DNA of 64,000 nucleotides from CBDDKZ01 sp965230415 (lineage in GTDB: Bacteria > Bacteroidota > Bacteroidia > Cytophagales > JAAEPT01): positions 4,712,001 through 4,776,000 of the forward strand of contig CBDDKZ010000005.1 in NCBI GenBank assembly GCA_965230415.1, given 5' to 3'. The notes below the pieces were generated by a model. That model had not been told where the DNA came from, did no database searches, and was given only the letters and a program-made list of their open reading frames with translations. Shown here piece by piece: positions 1 through 8,921 of this stretch. Each line of letters opens with the position of its first letter. The first letter of the stretch is position 1. Both the position numbers and the translations under genes were made by a program.

Positions 1-260
1 TGAATTTCTTCGTGGCTATTGGACGCGATTCTCTTACAAGAAAAGCTTCCCATTTGCTGACTTCAAATTTCGAATCTCCGGGGTATAGTTGCATGAATGA
101 TGATTCGGCTTTTGCTTTCATAACTATTTGTCCGGGGTCCCGAGCAGTCATTCCTCTTTTTTGATCTACTTCTTTGCCTTTTGAGAGTGCGACAACAGTA
201 GGTGTCGGCGTCAGTTTAACTTTAATGGACTCCTGGCCAAAGGACTGTGCCTCAGGCATT
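1..260 (-). CDS. GldM-like C-terminal domain fragment (partial, runs off left edge)
   Basis: An open frame on the minus strand enters from the left edge and is closed upstream by a TAG at 282-284. The first ATG is at 260. The 86 visible codons read as a beta-rich stretch with the pattern P-T-P-T-V...G...VD-K-G-[ML]-x-A-x-D, then FxxxYPGDSKFEVSKWE and VRESRP. This resembles the C-terminal repeats of the gliding/T9SS motor protein GldM and stand-alone GldM-C proteins of Bacteroidota. No signal peptide or N-terminal GldM domains precede it, so it may be a decayed fragment or a GldM-C-only protein. The assignment rests on pattern memory only. Confidence 0.4.
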
Positions 261-284
261 CGTTCAATCGTACAATGACGCTAT

Positions 285-774
285 TGTTTATCCACCTGCC
301 AGACTTTTATTTGCGATAGCAAACTGTGTTTCGACATCAAGGTATAGCAGAAAATAAACTGTTTTCTCAGTCTAATATTACTTATATGAAAAACATGAAT
401 AGAGAATAATAATTGCAGTGATCTAGGTTAATTTTTAAATCAAATAATTGTATGACACAAATTGATAATGGACAACAAAAAATAAACCTGAACTACGTCC
501 GATGCAGTTTAATCAAAACGAGCTAATGAACAAACGAACAAATTACCATAGTTTCATAAGCATCAATTGTCTAATTAAATGCTTTTAGTACAAACTTTGA
601 TGCGATTAAGGACGTTCTTTTTCGTGTAAATAATAGAGAGGTTTGAGGCGGCAGGTTTCAGGGAAGCTTGCGTCATGATTCAAAAATTTAAGGATTCTGG
701 CCTTAACAATGAACTTTTTTGATACTTAGTTTTATTAAAGTTAAATTAGGATTCATTTAATATTAGAACTCAAT
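285..774. other. Intergenic, 490 bp
   Basis: AT-rich sequence between the minus-strand fragment and the FG-GAP gene. I see no convincing ORF, RNA gene or strong hairpin. It should contain the promoter of the gene starting at 775. Confidence 0.5.
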
Positions 775-3525
775 ATGAAAAGACAAAAAGCTACTTTCAA
801 TGAATTGCTACGTCGTTATGTGAAGTATGCTCGAAAGCTGAGAAGACTACACAATGAAGCAATAAACTATCGCAAGCAGTCGATATTGAAAAAACGCCTG
901 AGACATTTGCACGAACAATTGTTGCAACTACGTCAGTCTATATCCTTAAAAAGTAAGCAATTGGCAGGAGCATCCTTATTAGTGGCAGCCATGAGTGGCT
1001 ATGCGCAGCATGAGACGACATTTGGATCATTGCAAAAAGGTGCTTTTTCCTTACCTCAAAATGATATTGGAAGGACTAACAATTTCAGTTTTGTAGATCT
1101 TGATGGTGACCAGGATAGTGACATGATTGTTCACGAAGGTAACCGTACTTTAATGGTGTATGAAAATACAGGAACGCCAGAAGAACCTTTTTTCGTACGA
1201 ACAGGGGAGGCACTATTAAACAGAGCTGGGTCATCTTCTTTTCTTAGCAGTTCTTTTGCAGATATTGACAATGACGATGACCTTGATATGATCTACGGTG
1301 ATCGACAAGGCAACTATAACTTTGTGATGAATGAAGGAGATAGTTTAACTCCTGATTTTTCGTCTATACAACAGAATGCCTTTGGACTCATGACTGTACA
1401 ATACTGGAGCACACCAGAGTTTGTAGATTTGGATGCTGATGATGATTACGATATCCTGGCAGGTAACTTATGGGGTCGTTTATATTATTTTGAAAACGTT
1501 GGAACTGCTACGGAACCTGTGTACGACAGCCTCGGCACAAATGCCTTCTCCTTAGGCAACACCAGTTCGTCAAATAATCTTGACTTTGCAGATATTGACA
1601 ATGACAATGACCTCGATTTAATGGTACTGGGTAATGGAAATGGCTTTCACTTTTTCGAAAACATCGGAGATGCACAAAACCCCGAATTTGCCCCGGTAGT
1701 TTATGACCCCTTCTCGCTTAAAACGGAACGAAGCACTTATCCGAGTGTCGCGTTTGAAGATTTAGACAATGATGGCGATTTTGACTTAATGACAGGTCAG
1801 GCCGGAGGTTTTCGCTATTTCGAGAATATAGGAACAAAAGACGAGCCTTTATTTGCTCCCTATAAAATTGGCGCTTTTGGCTTACCTGATGGTGTCAGTA
1901 ATCGCTCGTCTGTGACACTGGGAGACATCGATGGAGATAGCGACCTTGATCTTCTTTCAGGTGAATATAGCGGCGTACTTTATTACTTCGAGAATGTTGG
2001 TGATATTCATCAAGCAGCGTTTGACGCTGCGCAAGCTTTACCTTTTGGATTAGAAGAAACGGTGGCTCAAAACAACCTTAGTCTTTTTTATACATTCCCT
2101 CAGTTTTATGATATTGATGATGATGGAGATATCGATATCTTAAGTGGTGACTACGATGGTGAATTTCAGTATTTTCAGAACGTTGGTACTCCGGAAACAC
2201 CAGACTTTGAGTTCATTGAAGAAAATCCATTTGGACTTGAGGACATGGGAAAACGTTCCAACTTTGATTTAGCCGATTTAGATGATGACGGCGATTTGGA
2301 TCTGCTTTCGGGGGAATATGAAAACGGATTCGTTTACTTTGAAAATACGAGTGGTAACCGTGAGTTTGACTTCGCAGATCAGGAACTTAATCCTTTCAAT
2401 CTGGAAGCATTATCAGGCTATAATTCGAATGTTGTTTTTTACGATTTTGATATGGACGGTGACCTGGACTTTATTTCGGGTAATTCGAGTTCTATCTATT
2501 ATTTCGAAAATGTAGGTGATAAAACAAGGCCTGATTTTGCTGCTCCTGTCCAGGATCCATTTGGTTTAGAAAGTATTTCTGATGGAAATTTAACCCCTGA
2601 CCTTGGTGACCTGGATGGCGATGGTGATCCTGACTTGCTTTTCGGTTCGGCTAATGGTGATTTCTATTATGCAGAAAATACATCGAAAATACGAGCTGGT
2701 TTGTCCCCACTCAATGGCGCAACAAATGTATGTGCTAATGATACCGCTTATTTGGTATTCGATAAATATGTGGAACTGGTTCAGCCTGGATCGATCGAAT
2801 TATACGATTTATCTGATAGCACTTTGGTAGCCACGGTAGATGCACAGACCGCTTTGGGAGATGACCAAAAAACGCTCACACTTCCGCTTCAAAATACCGA
2901 TGTTAATAAACAGTATGCTATCGTAATTGCAGATTCTATGTTTATAGATCATAACGATCAATACAACACCAATATGGCTGAGTTAGATTTCTGGACTTTC
3001 ACAAGCGGAAAATTTAAGCAGTACCTTACATTCGAAGCTTTTCCTCTTAAATATACCAATGACAGCGATTTTGAAATTGATGCGATGAGTTCATCCGAAT
3101 TACCATTAAGTTTTACTTCTTCTAATGAGCAGGTAGCTAGTATAATTGGAAATGTTGTACACATAGAAGGTGAGGGAATTACCTTAATTACGGCTACACA
3201 GGAGAGAGATGACAACTTTAAATCGGTTTCTAAGTCACAACAGTTAGAGGTGAAATTAGTGTCTGCAACACAGCAAGCATTTGAGCATAATGAAGAACTA
3301 GAGTTAAGTCCCAACCCAGCTTCTGAATATATCGAAGTTACTATTCCTCAAAATGAGGTTAACAGTTGGTCAGTAGTGGATGCCAAAGGTGAAGAGCACC
3401 GGCTTTCTGAAATGCAAGAACATAATTTGATGCGTTTTCAAATCGGGAACCTTCCTTCCGGATTCTACATATTGCAAATTGAGACGAAGTATGGTACACA
3501 ACGAACGCGTTTTGTGAAGTTGTAA
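775..3525 (+). CDS. FG-GAP/VCBS-repeat secreted protein with T9SS type A tail
   Basis: 916 aa. Roughly residues 80-640 are about nine repeats of 60-65 residues, each with a calcium-loop motif such as DIDNDDDLD or DLDGDGDPD followed by YYFENVG; this is the VCBS/FG-GAP propeller type. An SbsA-like Ig domain follows (about 640-745), then an MBG-like domain (about 745-830), and a C-terminal type A sorting domain from about 843 (LSPNPASEY ... GFYILQI ... RFVKL). It is probably exported by T9SS and surface-bound or released, with an adhesion-type role. Oddly, about 56 strongly basic, coiled-coil-like residues precede the hydrophobic signal segment (LAGASLLVAAMSGYAQ). No better start is available inside the ORF close to the signal. 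Confidence 0.85.
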   Translation: MKRQKATFNELLRRYVKYARKLRRLHNEAINYRKQSILKKRLRHLHEQLLQLRQSISLKSKQLAGASLLVAAMSGYAQHETTFGSLQKGAFSLPQNDIGRTNNFSFVDLDGDQDSDMIVHEGNRTLMVYENTGTPEEPFFVRTGEALLNRAGSSSFLSSSFADIDNDDDLDMIYGDRQGNYNFVMNEGDSLTPDFSSIQQNAFGLMTVQYWSTPEFVDLDADDDYDILAGNLWGRLYYFENVGTATEPVYDSLGTNAFSLGNTSSSNNLDFADIDNDNDLDLMVLGNGNGFHFFENIGDAQNPEFAPVVYDPFSLKTERSTYPSVAFEDLDNDGDFDLMTGQAGGFRYFENIGTKDEPLFAPYKIGAFGLPDGVSNRSSVTLGDIDGDSDLDLLSGEYSGVLYYFENVGDIHQAAFDAAQALPFGLEETVAQNNLSLFYTFPQFYDIDDDGDIDILSGDYDGEFQYFQNVGTPETPDFEFIEENPFGLEDMGKRSNFDLADLDDDGDLDLLSGEYENGFVYFENTSGNREFDFADQELNPFNLEALSGYNSNVVFYDFDMDGDLDFISGNSSSIYYFENVGDKTRPDFAAPVQDPFGLESISDGNLTPDLGDLDGDGDPDLLFGSANGDFYYAENTSKIRAGLSPLNGATNVCANDTAYLVFDKYVELVQPGSIELYDLSDSTLVATVDAQTALGDDQKTLTLPLQNTDVNKQYAIVIADSMFIDHNDQYNTNMAELDFWTFTSGKFKQYLTFEAFPLKYTNDSDFEIDAMSSSELPLSFTSSNEQVASIIGNVVHIEGEGITLITATQERDDNFKSVSKSQQLEVKLVSATQQAFEHNEELELSPNPASEYIEVTIPQNEVNSWSVVDAKGEEHRLSEMQEHNLMRFQIGNLPSGFYILQIETKYGTQRTRFVKL

Positions 3526-3554
3526 TTTGATAATTTTGGAGCACCCACCCGCTC

Positions 3555-3585
3555 CACCTGGTTCAGGTCCTACCTGAACCAGGTG
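3555..3585. terminator. Perfect 14-bp hairpin after the FG-GAP gene
   Basis: CACCTGGTTCAGGT (3555-3568) pairs perfectly with 3572-3585 across a 3-nt loop, 30 bp after the stop codon. There is no clean T tract. A related sequence recurs near 35080, so it may be a dispersed palindrome rather than only a terminator. Confidence 0.6.
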
Positions 3586-3628
3586 CTTGCAGAAATCGTA
3601 AGTTATAGAACTTCAGGTAGCATACTAT

Positions 3629-4435
3629 ATGAATCAAGCGTCAAGTAAGTTTTTGATTGCAATAAGCCTTTTCTTAGTGCATTTAGTACATTCGTACGGT
3701 TGTATTTTAAACGATTATAACAAGAATAGCGCGCTAAGAATTACTGCGCCGAGTGGTTTGAACATGAGAAACAAACCACAACTAGGAGCAAGCGTCATTA
3801 CCGTTATACCTTATAATACGGTGGTGCGGTGCTTGTCTTCTGATGTAATTGGTGAACACACGAATTTTAATCAAACGGTGTATTACGAAGACACCGATGA
3901 AACTGTGATAGAGAAGTTCGAAGAAAAGTATGCTTTAAATGTTGGTGGAAATTTTGGTTTTTGGGTCAAGGTACTTTTTGAGGGCAAAGAAGGTTGGGTA
4001 TTTTCTTCCTGGACTACTTCCGATTTAGAGAGTGAGGTAATTAATGTTGAATACCTGAATGAACTTCCTAATAAATTTCTTGTGCTCGATAGTCCTGCAC
4101 AGAATTTGAACTATGACTGTTTTGGAGGCATTGAAATGCTTGATATTGACATCATCAATAGATTTGGCACTGAACCTGTGATTTTGCATATTTTAGGGCA
4201 GGAATCAGAGGGTTATAAGATAAAATCTGTTGAGAAAGTTGATTCAAAGACTTTTATAGTCAAGTCTGAGTATAACGATCCGGACCAAGGAAAGATTCGA
4301 ACGGTAAATCTAAAATTTAGGAAGCTGAACAAAGGCCTTTACAAAATTGAAGGAATAGGCCTGGGTAAGCAATTTTTGGTACCAATACAAGCGTTTAAGG
4401 GAAGTATTTCTTCAAATTGTTTGCGAGAACCCTAA
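3629..4435 (+). CDS. Secreted SH3b-domain protein
   Basis: 268 aa. A hydrophobic N-terminal segment (FLIAISLFLVHLVHSYG) suggests export; a Cys follows but the lipobox is poor. Residues about 33-130 match a bacterial SH3 (SH3b) domain: LRITAPSGLNMRNKP at the start and KVLFEGKEGWVFSSW at the end, the usual closing strand. Such domains commonly bind peptidoglycan or peptides in the periplasm. The C-terminal 130 residues are not recognised. It stands alone, with the hairpin at 3555-3585 separating it from the gene before. Confidence 0.7.
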   Translation: MNQASSKFLIAISLFLVHLVHSYGCILNDYNKNSALRITAPSGLNMRNKPQLGASVITVIPYNTVVRCLSSDVIGEHTNFNQTVYYEDTDETVIEKFEEKYALNVGGNFGFWVKVLFEGKEGWVFSSWTTSDLESEVINVEYLNELPNKFLVLDSPAQNLNYDCFGGIEMLDIDIINRFGTEPVILHILGQESEGYKIKSVEKVDSKTFIVKSEYNDPDQGKIRTVNLKFRKLNKGLYKIEGIGLGKQFLVPIQAFKGSISSNCLREP

Positions 4436-4584
4436 ACAGTTCCGGGTTTCTTAAACTGAGGATATCATAAACGAAAATAAATTTTCTCATATTGATGAAG
4501 TTGTTTTAAAAAAATCTGCTGACTCTTATGGAAACCATTTAGATTAGCGTATAAACAAATTTTTTACTTTTAAATTTTTATAAA

Positions 4585-4835
4585 ATGTTAGCTAAACATG
4601 ATATTGAACACCAGGATGTTATCAGAATTATCGGCTCATCAAAAAAAGCTTTGACGATGCTGTCAAAAATGGAATTGCAACGATCAAAGAAGGTCATGAA
4701 GGGACGCCGCGGGCAAAACTGGACTTTAAAACTTTTGAAGTAGTACAAATGCAAGGTGTAATTGAAGACAGTACTAAAGTAGCGTTGTTTCAGACGGTGA
4801 TAGATGTGGTGGGCGTACATCACCATGATCACTAG
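4585..4835 (+). pseudogene. Dodecin-family gene interrupted by a frameshift at an A7 run
   Basis: Frame 1 starts at ATG 4585 and reads IRIIGSSKK, the conserved dodecin N-terminus, then runs into unrelated sequence and a stop. Shifting back one base at the seven-A run (4641-4647) restores a dodecin: SFDDAVKNGIATIKE ... FEVVQMQGVIED ... VALFQTVIDVVGVHHHDH, stop at 4833-4835. Dodecins are small flavin-binding dodecamers, about 65-85 aa, so the restored 83-aa length fits. The break may be a homopolymer sequencing error, a true pseudogene, or frameshifting, because the frame at the run is A-AAA-AAA, a classic slippery heptamer. A 10-bp hairpin terminator follows. Confidence 0.7.
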
Positions 4836-4876
4836 TTAGGGAGCTAAGACTAAAAATACCTTCTTAAATAATTACC

Positions 4877-4908
4877 AAGGGCTTGTCTCCATTAGGAAAC
4901 AAGCCCTT
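4877..4908 (+). terminator. Rho-independent terminator of the dodecin locus
   Basis: AAGGGCTTGT (4877-4886) pairs with ACAAGCCCTT (4899-4908) over a 12-nt loop and is followed by ATTCTTT. Confidence 0.75.
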
Positions 4909-4967
4909 ATTCTTTATGCCTTAAAATAGTTTAAGATTATTTGGAGGTTTTTACTTCTTAATAATGT

Positions 4968-5840
4968 TTAGAGAGCGGATTCCATACCAAAATTTGTTAA
5001 TAGTTCCTTTTGAATCGCATCCGTGGTGGAATTGATATTAATACTTCCGCCACCGCCCATCATAGGATCAACAACTACTCTTAACGGTCGTTCACCTGAA
5101 GGTGTGTCCAACAATTGTAATGCTGCATCTGCGACCTCCTGGGGGTTGGGCGCTTCGGTACTGGCCAATCTTTCCCCCATGCCGGTCCACATTTGTTCCG
5201 GTACTTGCCCGTACTCACCGTATTCTGCTACGCGATCCAAATCGCTTGGAGGGGCCATGTTTGCTAAAAAGCCGGTCCCAAAACCACCGGGTTCAATAAG
5301 TGAGACATCAATACCTAGTGGTTTTAGTTCGTAGCGTAAGGACTCCGAATAACCTTCAACGGCGTATTTTGTGGCCGTATAAAAGGTAGCAAATGGAATT
5401 ACCACACGTCCCATCACACTCGAAACGTTAATTATCAAACCATTACCAGCTTTTCGCATAACCGGTAATATGCTACGTGTAACTCGATGTATACCAACAA
5501 CGTTTACAGAAAGCATTTTATCGTACTGTTCGGCCGAAAAACCCTCCGTAATTCCACCTCCGCCAAAACCGGCGTTATTGATTAACACATCGATCGTTGA
5601 ATAATCTTCTAAAATTTTTTGAGTAGCTTTTTCTACCGAAGAACCACTTGAAACATCCATCTCATATACGGCTAATTTTTCCGGATCAGCCTTTGCTAGG
5701 AGCTCATCTTTGATGGATTTATTGCGTCCTTCGGTATCACGCATCGTGGCAATTACGGTATGGCCCGCGGTAAGAAAAGTTTGAACCATTAATTTGCCAA
5801 ATCCACTGCTTGTTCCTGTAATTAATACTGTCTTAGACAT
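4968..5840 (-). CDS. SDR-family NAD(P)-dependent oxidoreductase
   Basis: 290 aa, classical short-chain dehydrogenase/reductase. The cofactor loop TGTSSGFG lies at 8-15, NNAG at 88-91, and the catalytic set is Ser140/141, Tyr154 and Lys158 in YTATK. The PG motif (IEPGGFGTGF) follows. The basic Arg after the first beta-alpha unit (TMRD) suggests NADP(H) preference, by inference. It is cytosolic with no signal peptide, and the substrate cannot be told. It is alone on its strand. Confidence 0.9.
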   Translation of the reverse strand: MSKTVLITGTSSGFGKLMVQTFLTAGHTVIATMRDTEGRNKSIKDELLAKADPEKLAVYEMDVSSGSSVEKATQKILEDYSTIDVLINNAGFGGGGITEGFSAEQYDKMLSVNVVGIHRVTRSILPVMRKAGNGLIINVSSVMGRVVIPFATFYTATKYAVEGYSESLRYELKPLGIDVSLIEPGGFGTGFLANMAPPSDLDRVAEYGEYGQVPEQMWTGMGERLASTEAPNPQEVADAALQLLDTPSGERPLRVVVDPMMGGGGSININSTTDAIQKELLTNFGMESAL

Positions 5841-5977
5841 ACTTTATTTCGTTTAATAAAAAACAGAAGAACAGCTAATTTGATAATTTTGTTCAGACAA
5901 CTATTGGTTTTTAGTTTACTTGATGTTGTCCGGGATTTAGTACTTTAGACATTCATCAATACATTCTTGTTCCCTGA

Positions 5978-6841
5978 CTACCATTTTTTATAGATGCCCA
6001 AAGAAGCAGGCCGTTGAAATGGCAGATTATTGGCTCGGATACTAATTATGTTAATGGCAAAATTAATACCCCAGCCTGGTTTAACAGCATAATGCATTTT
6101 CAAGGCCAGGCTGGTAAAGTATTGGTTGTTTACATACAAATAAGATTGGCTGAAGGCCGCATTTTCCTTTACCATATTATTATTTAGGGATTCGCGCAGC
6201 ATGAGTGTTAACATTAACCATAAACGCTCCTTGAAATGGTAACCATATTCAATGCCTAATCTGAAGTCTTCATTATACATCCCCTGAAACCAGGCCAAAC
6301 CTCCATATATAAAGCAGTAAGATTGGTTAAATGCTTTTCCTACTGATACGTTTGAAATGACGAAGTGGACAGGATAAGCGGTTCTTAATCCACTTAAATC
6401 GGAACTTGTTCCCGTAGGGAGCCCGAGCATCGTTTGAAAAGAAATGGGTATAGAGAACACCTTTGTTCCGTACTTGGCGCCTAATTGTAAATTGCCCATG
6501 CCCACCAGGTTGCCTGCTTCTATTAAAGCTGGCTTTTGCAATACTTCGCTACTAATAAATTTTAGTGGTACATTCGCAATTATATCTATTTTTTGCGATA
6601 GGCCATATTCAGTATAACTCTGAAGACTCAATTCGTTGATACGTACATTTAAGGCTTCAATATTACTTCTGTTTCCTTTAAAGACATGTTTATAAAAAGG
6701 GATGATACCCGCAGAAATATGGGTGTAAGCATGTTTTTTACCCTTTACCCATGGGCTTTGAGCATTTATGTTACTCCCAATTAAAACGGTTAATAAGCAA
6801 TATACAGCTTTAGTGAATCTTGCTAATGAAAACTTTGGCAT
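5978..6841 (-). CDS. Predicted outer-membrane beta-barrel protein, transporter-like
   Basis: 287 aa. N-terminal signal peptide (AVYCLLTVLIGSNINAQ). The remainder alternates hydrophobic and polar residues typical of outer-membrane strands, with barrel-like blocks such as GNLQLGAKYG, FGIEYGYHFKERLW and LGIYKKW. It resembles Bacteroidota channel-type 'putative outer membrane' families. No plug or TonB box is seen, so a small passive barrel is more likely than a TonB-dependent receptor. Function unknown. Confidence 0.6.
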   Translation of the reverse strand: MPKFSLARFTKAVYCLLTVLIGSNINAQSPWVKGKKHAYTHISAGIIPFYKHVFKGNRSNIEALNVRINELSLQSYTEYGLSQKIDIIANVPLKFISSEVLQKPALIEAGNLVGMGNLQLGAKYGTKVFSIPISFQTMLGLPTGTSSDLSGLRTAYPVHFVISNVSVGKAFNQSYCFIYGGLAWFQGMYNEDFRLGIEYGYHFKERLWLMLTLMLRESLNNNMVKENAAFSQSYLYVNNQYFTSLALKMHYAVKPGWGINFAINIISIRANNLPFQRPASLGIYKKW

Positions 6842-6863
6842 AGAAAATAATAAGATCGTTTAG

Positions 6864-7043
6864 CACTACTATAGAAAGTCGAAAATCATCATTTATGAGC
6901 ATTCTCACAACTATTCGTGGATAAATGACCTGCTACGCTCGCAGCAGGTGATACTTCAAACAGACCAATTGCAACATGGTACTTATTTAGTAAAAATGAA
7001 AGTGAATAATCAGGTATTTAACGAGTACTTTATTAAGCTGTAA
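6864..7043 (+). pseudogene. Orphan T9SS type A sorting-tail remnant
   Basis: An open frame without start, closed upstream by TAG 6861-6863, ends at TAA 7041-7043. Its last 30 codons read LQTDQLQHGTYLVKMKVN ... FNEYFIKL, the L-x-x-G-x-Y-x-V ... FIKL signature of a type A sorting domain. It is followed 20 bp later by a strong terminator, as expected for the 3' end of a once complete secreted-protein gene whose body is gone. Confidence 0.6.
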
Positions 7044-7062
7044 ATCAGTTGTTTTTATGATT

Positions 7063-7094
7063 GCCCACTGAAGATTTTTAGATCTTCAGTGGGC
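7063..7094 (+). terminator. Strong 13-bp hairpin terminator after the sorting-tail remnant
   Basis: GCCCACTGAAGAT (7063-7075) pairs perfectly with ATCTTCAGTGGGC (7082-7094), followed by TTTAT. Confidence 0.8.
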
Positions 7095-7244
7095 TTTATA
7101 TGGTTATTAAATTGTAACAAAACTAAAACCAACATAACTCCTAAAAACAAAGTCATGTCCTTAATAATTGAATAATCAGAGTTTTTGCTATTTTTAGTCC
7201 TCAAAGTAGGAAGCCACGCAAATGAAACACCTCTTACGCTGATT

Positions 7245-8921
7245 ATGAGCATAAAGTCCTGGATCATACTATTTATTAACTCATTGATTGTTGTTACAAC
7301 GGCAATTGTCACTTTTTTCTTTTACGTGGAATTTGAGCGTACTTTAAATGAGCGGGTATTATTGCAGCTTATCTCCATAAAACGCCTTAAACGACTTCAA
7401 ATTGAGAATTACCTCAAAGACAAATGGGAATCTTTAAATGAACAGGATTCTGCCTATTTTGAGCATAAAAATATTGCGCTACAAGCCTTTTCGGACAGTT
7501 TGAATTTCGTAAGGCATCCGGAAGGAGTTTATGATGTGACATCAATTGGAGGTAATGGCCATTTATTGTTGCTTTTCGTTAAGAAAGGTAGTGATCAAAA
7601 CCTTTTATTCAAACTGGATAAGGCCGATAAAATCCAGGAAATATTGTTAGAACGTACTGGAATGGGGCAAAGTGGAGAAACCTATATTGTGGGAGATGAC
7701 TTTCGCCTACGCTCCGAGTCTCGCTTTTATCATGAAACTCCTCCATATGAAATCGAGGCCAAAACGATAGGAGTAATAGCATCTTTGGACGGTAACTATG
7801 GAAAACAGATCATTCGTGATTACAGAAATAAAGAAGTATTTAGTGCTTATCATTATATTAAGTATTCCAAATTAAAATGGGCTATTTTATCGGAAATAGA
7901 TGTTGATGAAGTCACCGAACCATTGGATACCATGAGAAAGAAACTCTTTATAGCCAATGCTTCTGTTCTATTTTTTGTAGTGATCATTTCATTAATATTA
8001 ACCAATAAAATTACAGGACCGATAGGTAAGGTGAGTCGACTTATTACCAAAATGGCCGGTGGGCAGTATGCTGTTCCCATTGAGCCAAGTGGCTTAGGTA
8101 CAGAAGTCCAACAACTGTTTAATGCGCTATTGGAGTTACAGCGTTCTATGGTCGGTGCAGTAGAATTCGCCACAGAAATCGGAACAATGAACCTGGAAGC
8201 CTCTTATAGTATAACAAGCAAAAACGACCGACTTGGCAGTGCTCTGGTGGCGATGAGAGATCAGCTTAAGGAGTTTAAGGAAGAAGCACTCAAACATCAG
8301 AAAAGCACCAAGTTATTGCTTATTAAAGGACAGGAAGAGGAGCGAAGACGCCTGTCTCGTGAATTGCACGATGGTTTGGGACCTTTATTGACGAGCCTGA
8401 AACTTGTTATTCAATCTACTGAAATCGATTCAAAGGCTAAAGCTGATCTGAAAGGAAAGATAGATACAATCATAGAAGAGGTTAGAAGAATTTCTTATGC
8501 CTTAATGCCTCAATCACTGCTTGATTTTGGAATTGGTAAAGTAATTCAACATTGGATCAATTCGGTGAACAAATCTACGGGCCTTGATATTCATTACCGC
8601 GATTTGACCGATGATACACATGCATTACCACAAGAAATAAATATATGCCTTTACCGTATTATTCAGGAAATGCTCACTAACACCATAAAACATGCTCATG
8701 CAAGTGAAGTTAAATTATCGCTGACCGAATTTGAAAATAAAGTGAGCTTGTATTATTATGATAATGGAAAGGGTTTTGATATAAACCAAAGTTATTCAGG
8801 CTCCGGGCTTTTGAACATAAAAGAGCGGATCGAAGTGCTTAATGGTTATTATACAATTAATTCGGATAAACATGGTACGGAAATTGAAGTTGAAATACCA
8901 CTAAATAGCAGTCATGATTAA
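7245..8921 (+). CDS. Membrane sensor histidine kinase, HisKA_3 (NarL/DegS-type)
   Basis: 558 aa from ATG 7245, which places MSIKSW right before the first membrane helix; an upstream TTG in frame (7185) is less likely. Order: TM helix, extracytoplasmic sensor domain of about 220 residues, second TM helix, HAMP-like linker (TNKITGPIGKVSRLITKM), dimerisation/phosphoacceptor motif with His in RRRLSRELHDGLGP, then a HATPase domain with N-box QEMLTNTIKHAHA and GSGLLNIKERI. The histidine type pairs with LuxR-HTH regulators, and the next gene is one, overlapping by 8 bp. The ligand is unknown. Confidence 0.9.
   Translation: MSIKSWIILFINSLIVVTTAIVTFFFYVEFERTLNERVLLQLISIKRLKRLQIENYLKDKWESLNEQDSAYFEHKNIALQAFSDSLNFVRHPEGVYDVTSIGGNGHLLLLFVKKGSDQNLLFKLDKADKIQEILLERTGMGQSGETYIVGDDFRLRSESRFYHETPPYEIEAKTIGVIASLDGNYGKQIIRDYRNKEVFSAYHYIKYSKLKWAILSEIDVDEVTEPLDTMRKKLFIANASVLFFVVIISLILTNKITGPIGKVSRLITKMAGGQYAVPIEPSGLGTEVQQLFNALLELQRSMVGAVEFATEIGTMNLEASYSITSKNDRLGSALVAMRDQLKEFKEEALKHQKSTKLLLIKGQEEERRRLSRELHDGLGPLLTSLKLVIQSTEIDSKAKADLKGKIDTIIEEVRRISYALMPQSLLDFGIGKVIQHWINSVNKSTGLDIHYRDLTDDTHALPQEINICLYRIIQEMLTNTIKHAHASEVKLSLTEFENKVSLYYYDNGKGFDINQSYSGSGLLNIKERIEVLNGYYTINSDKHGTEIEVEIPLNSSHD

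Noticed and set aside
4578..4832. Minus-strand 84-codon frame opposite the dodecin gene
   Set aside because: It is the reverse of a recognisable dodecin sequence; no protein-like features of its own.
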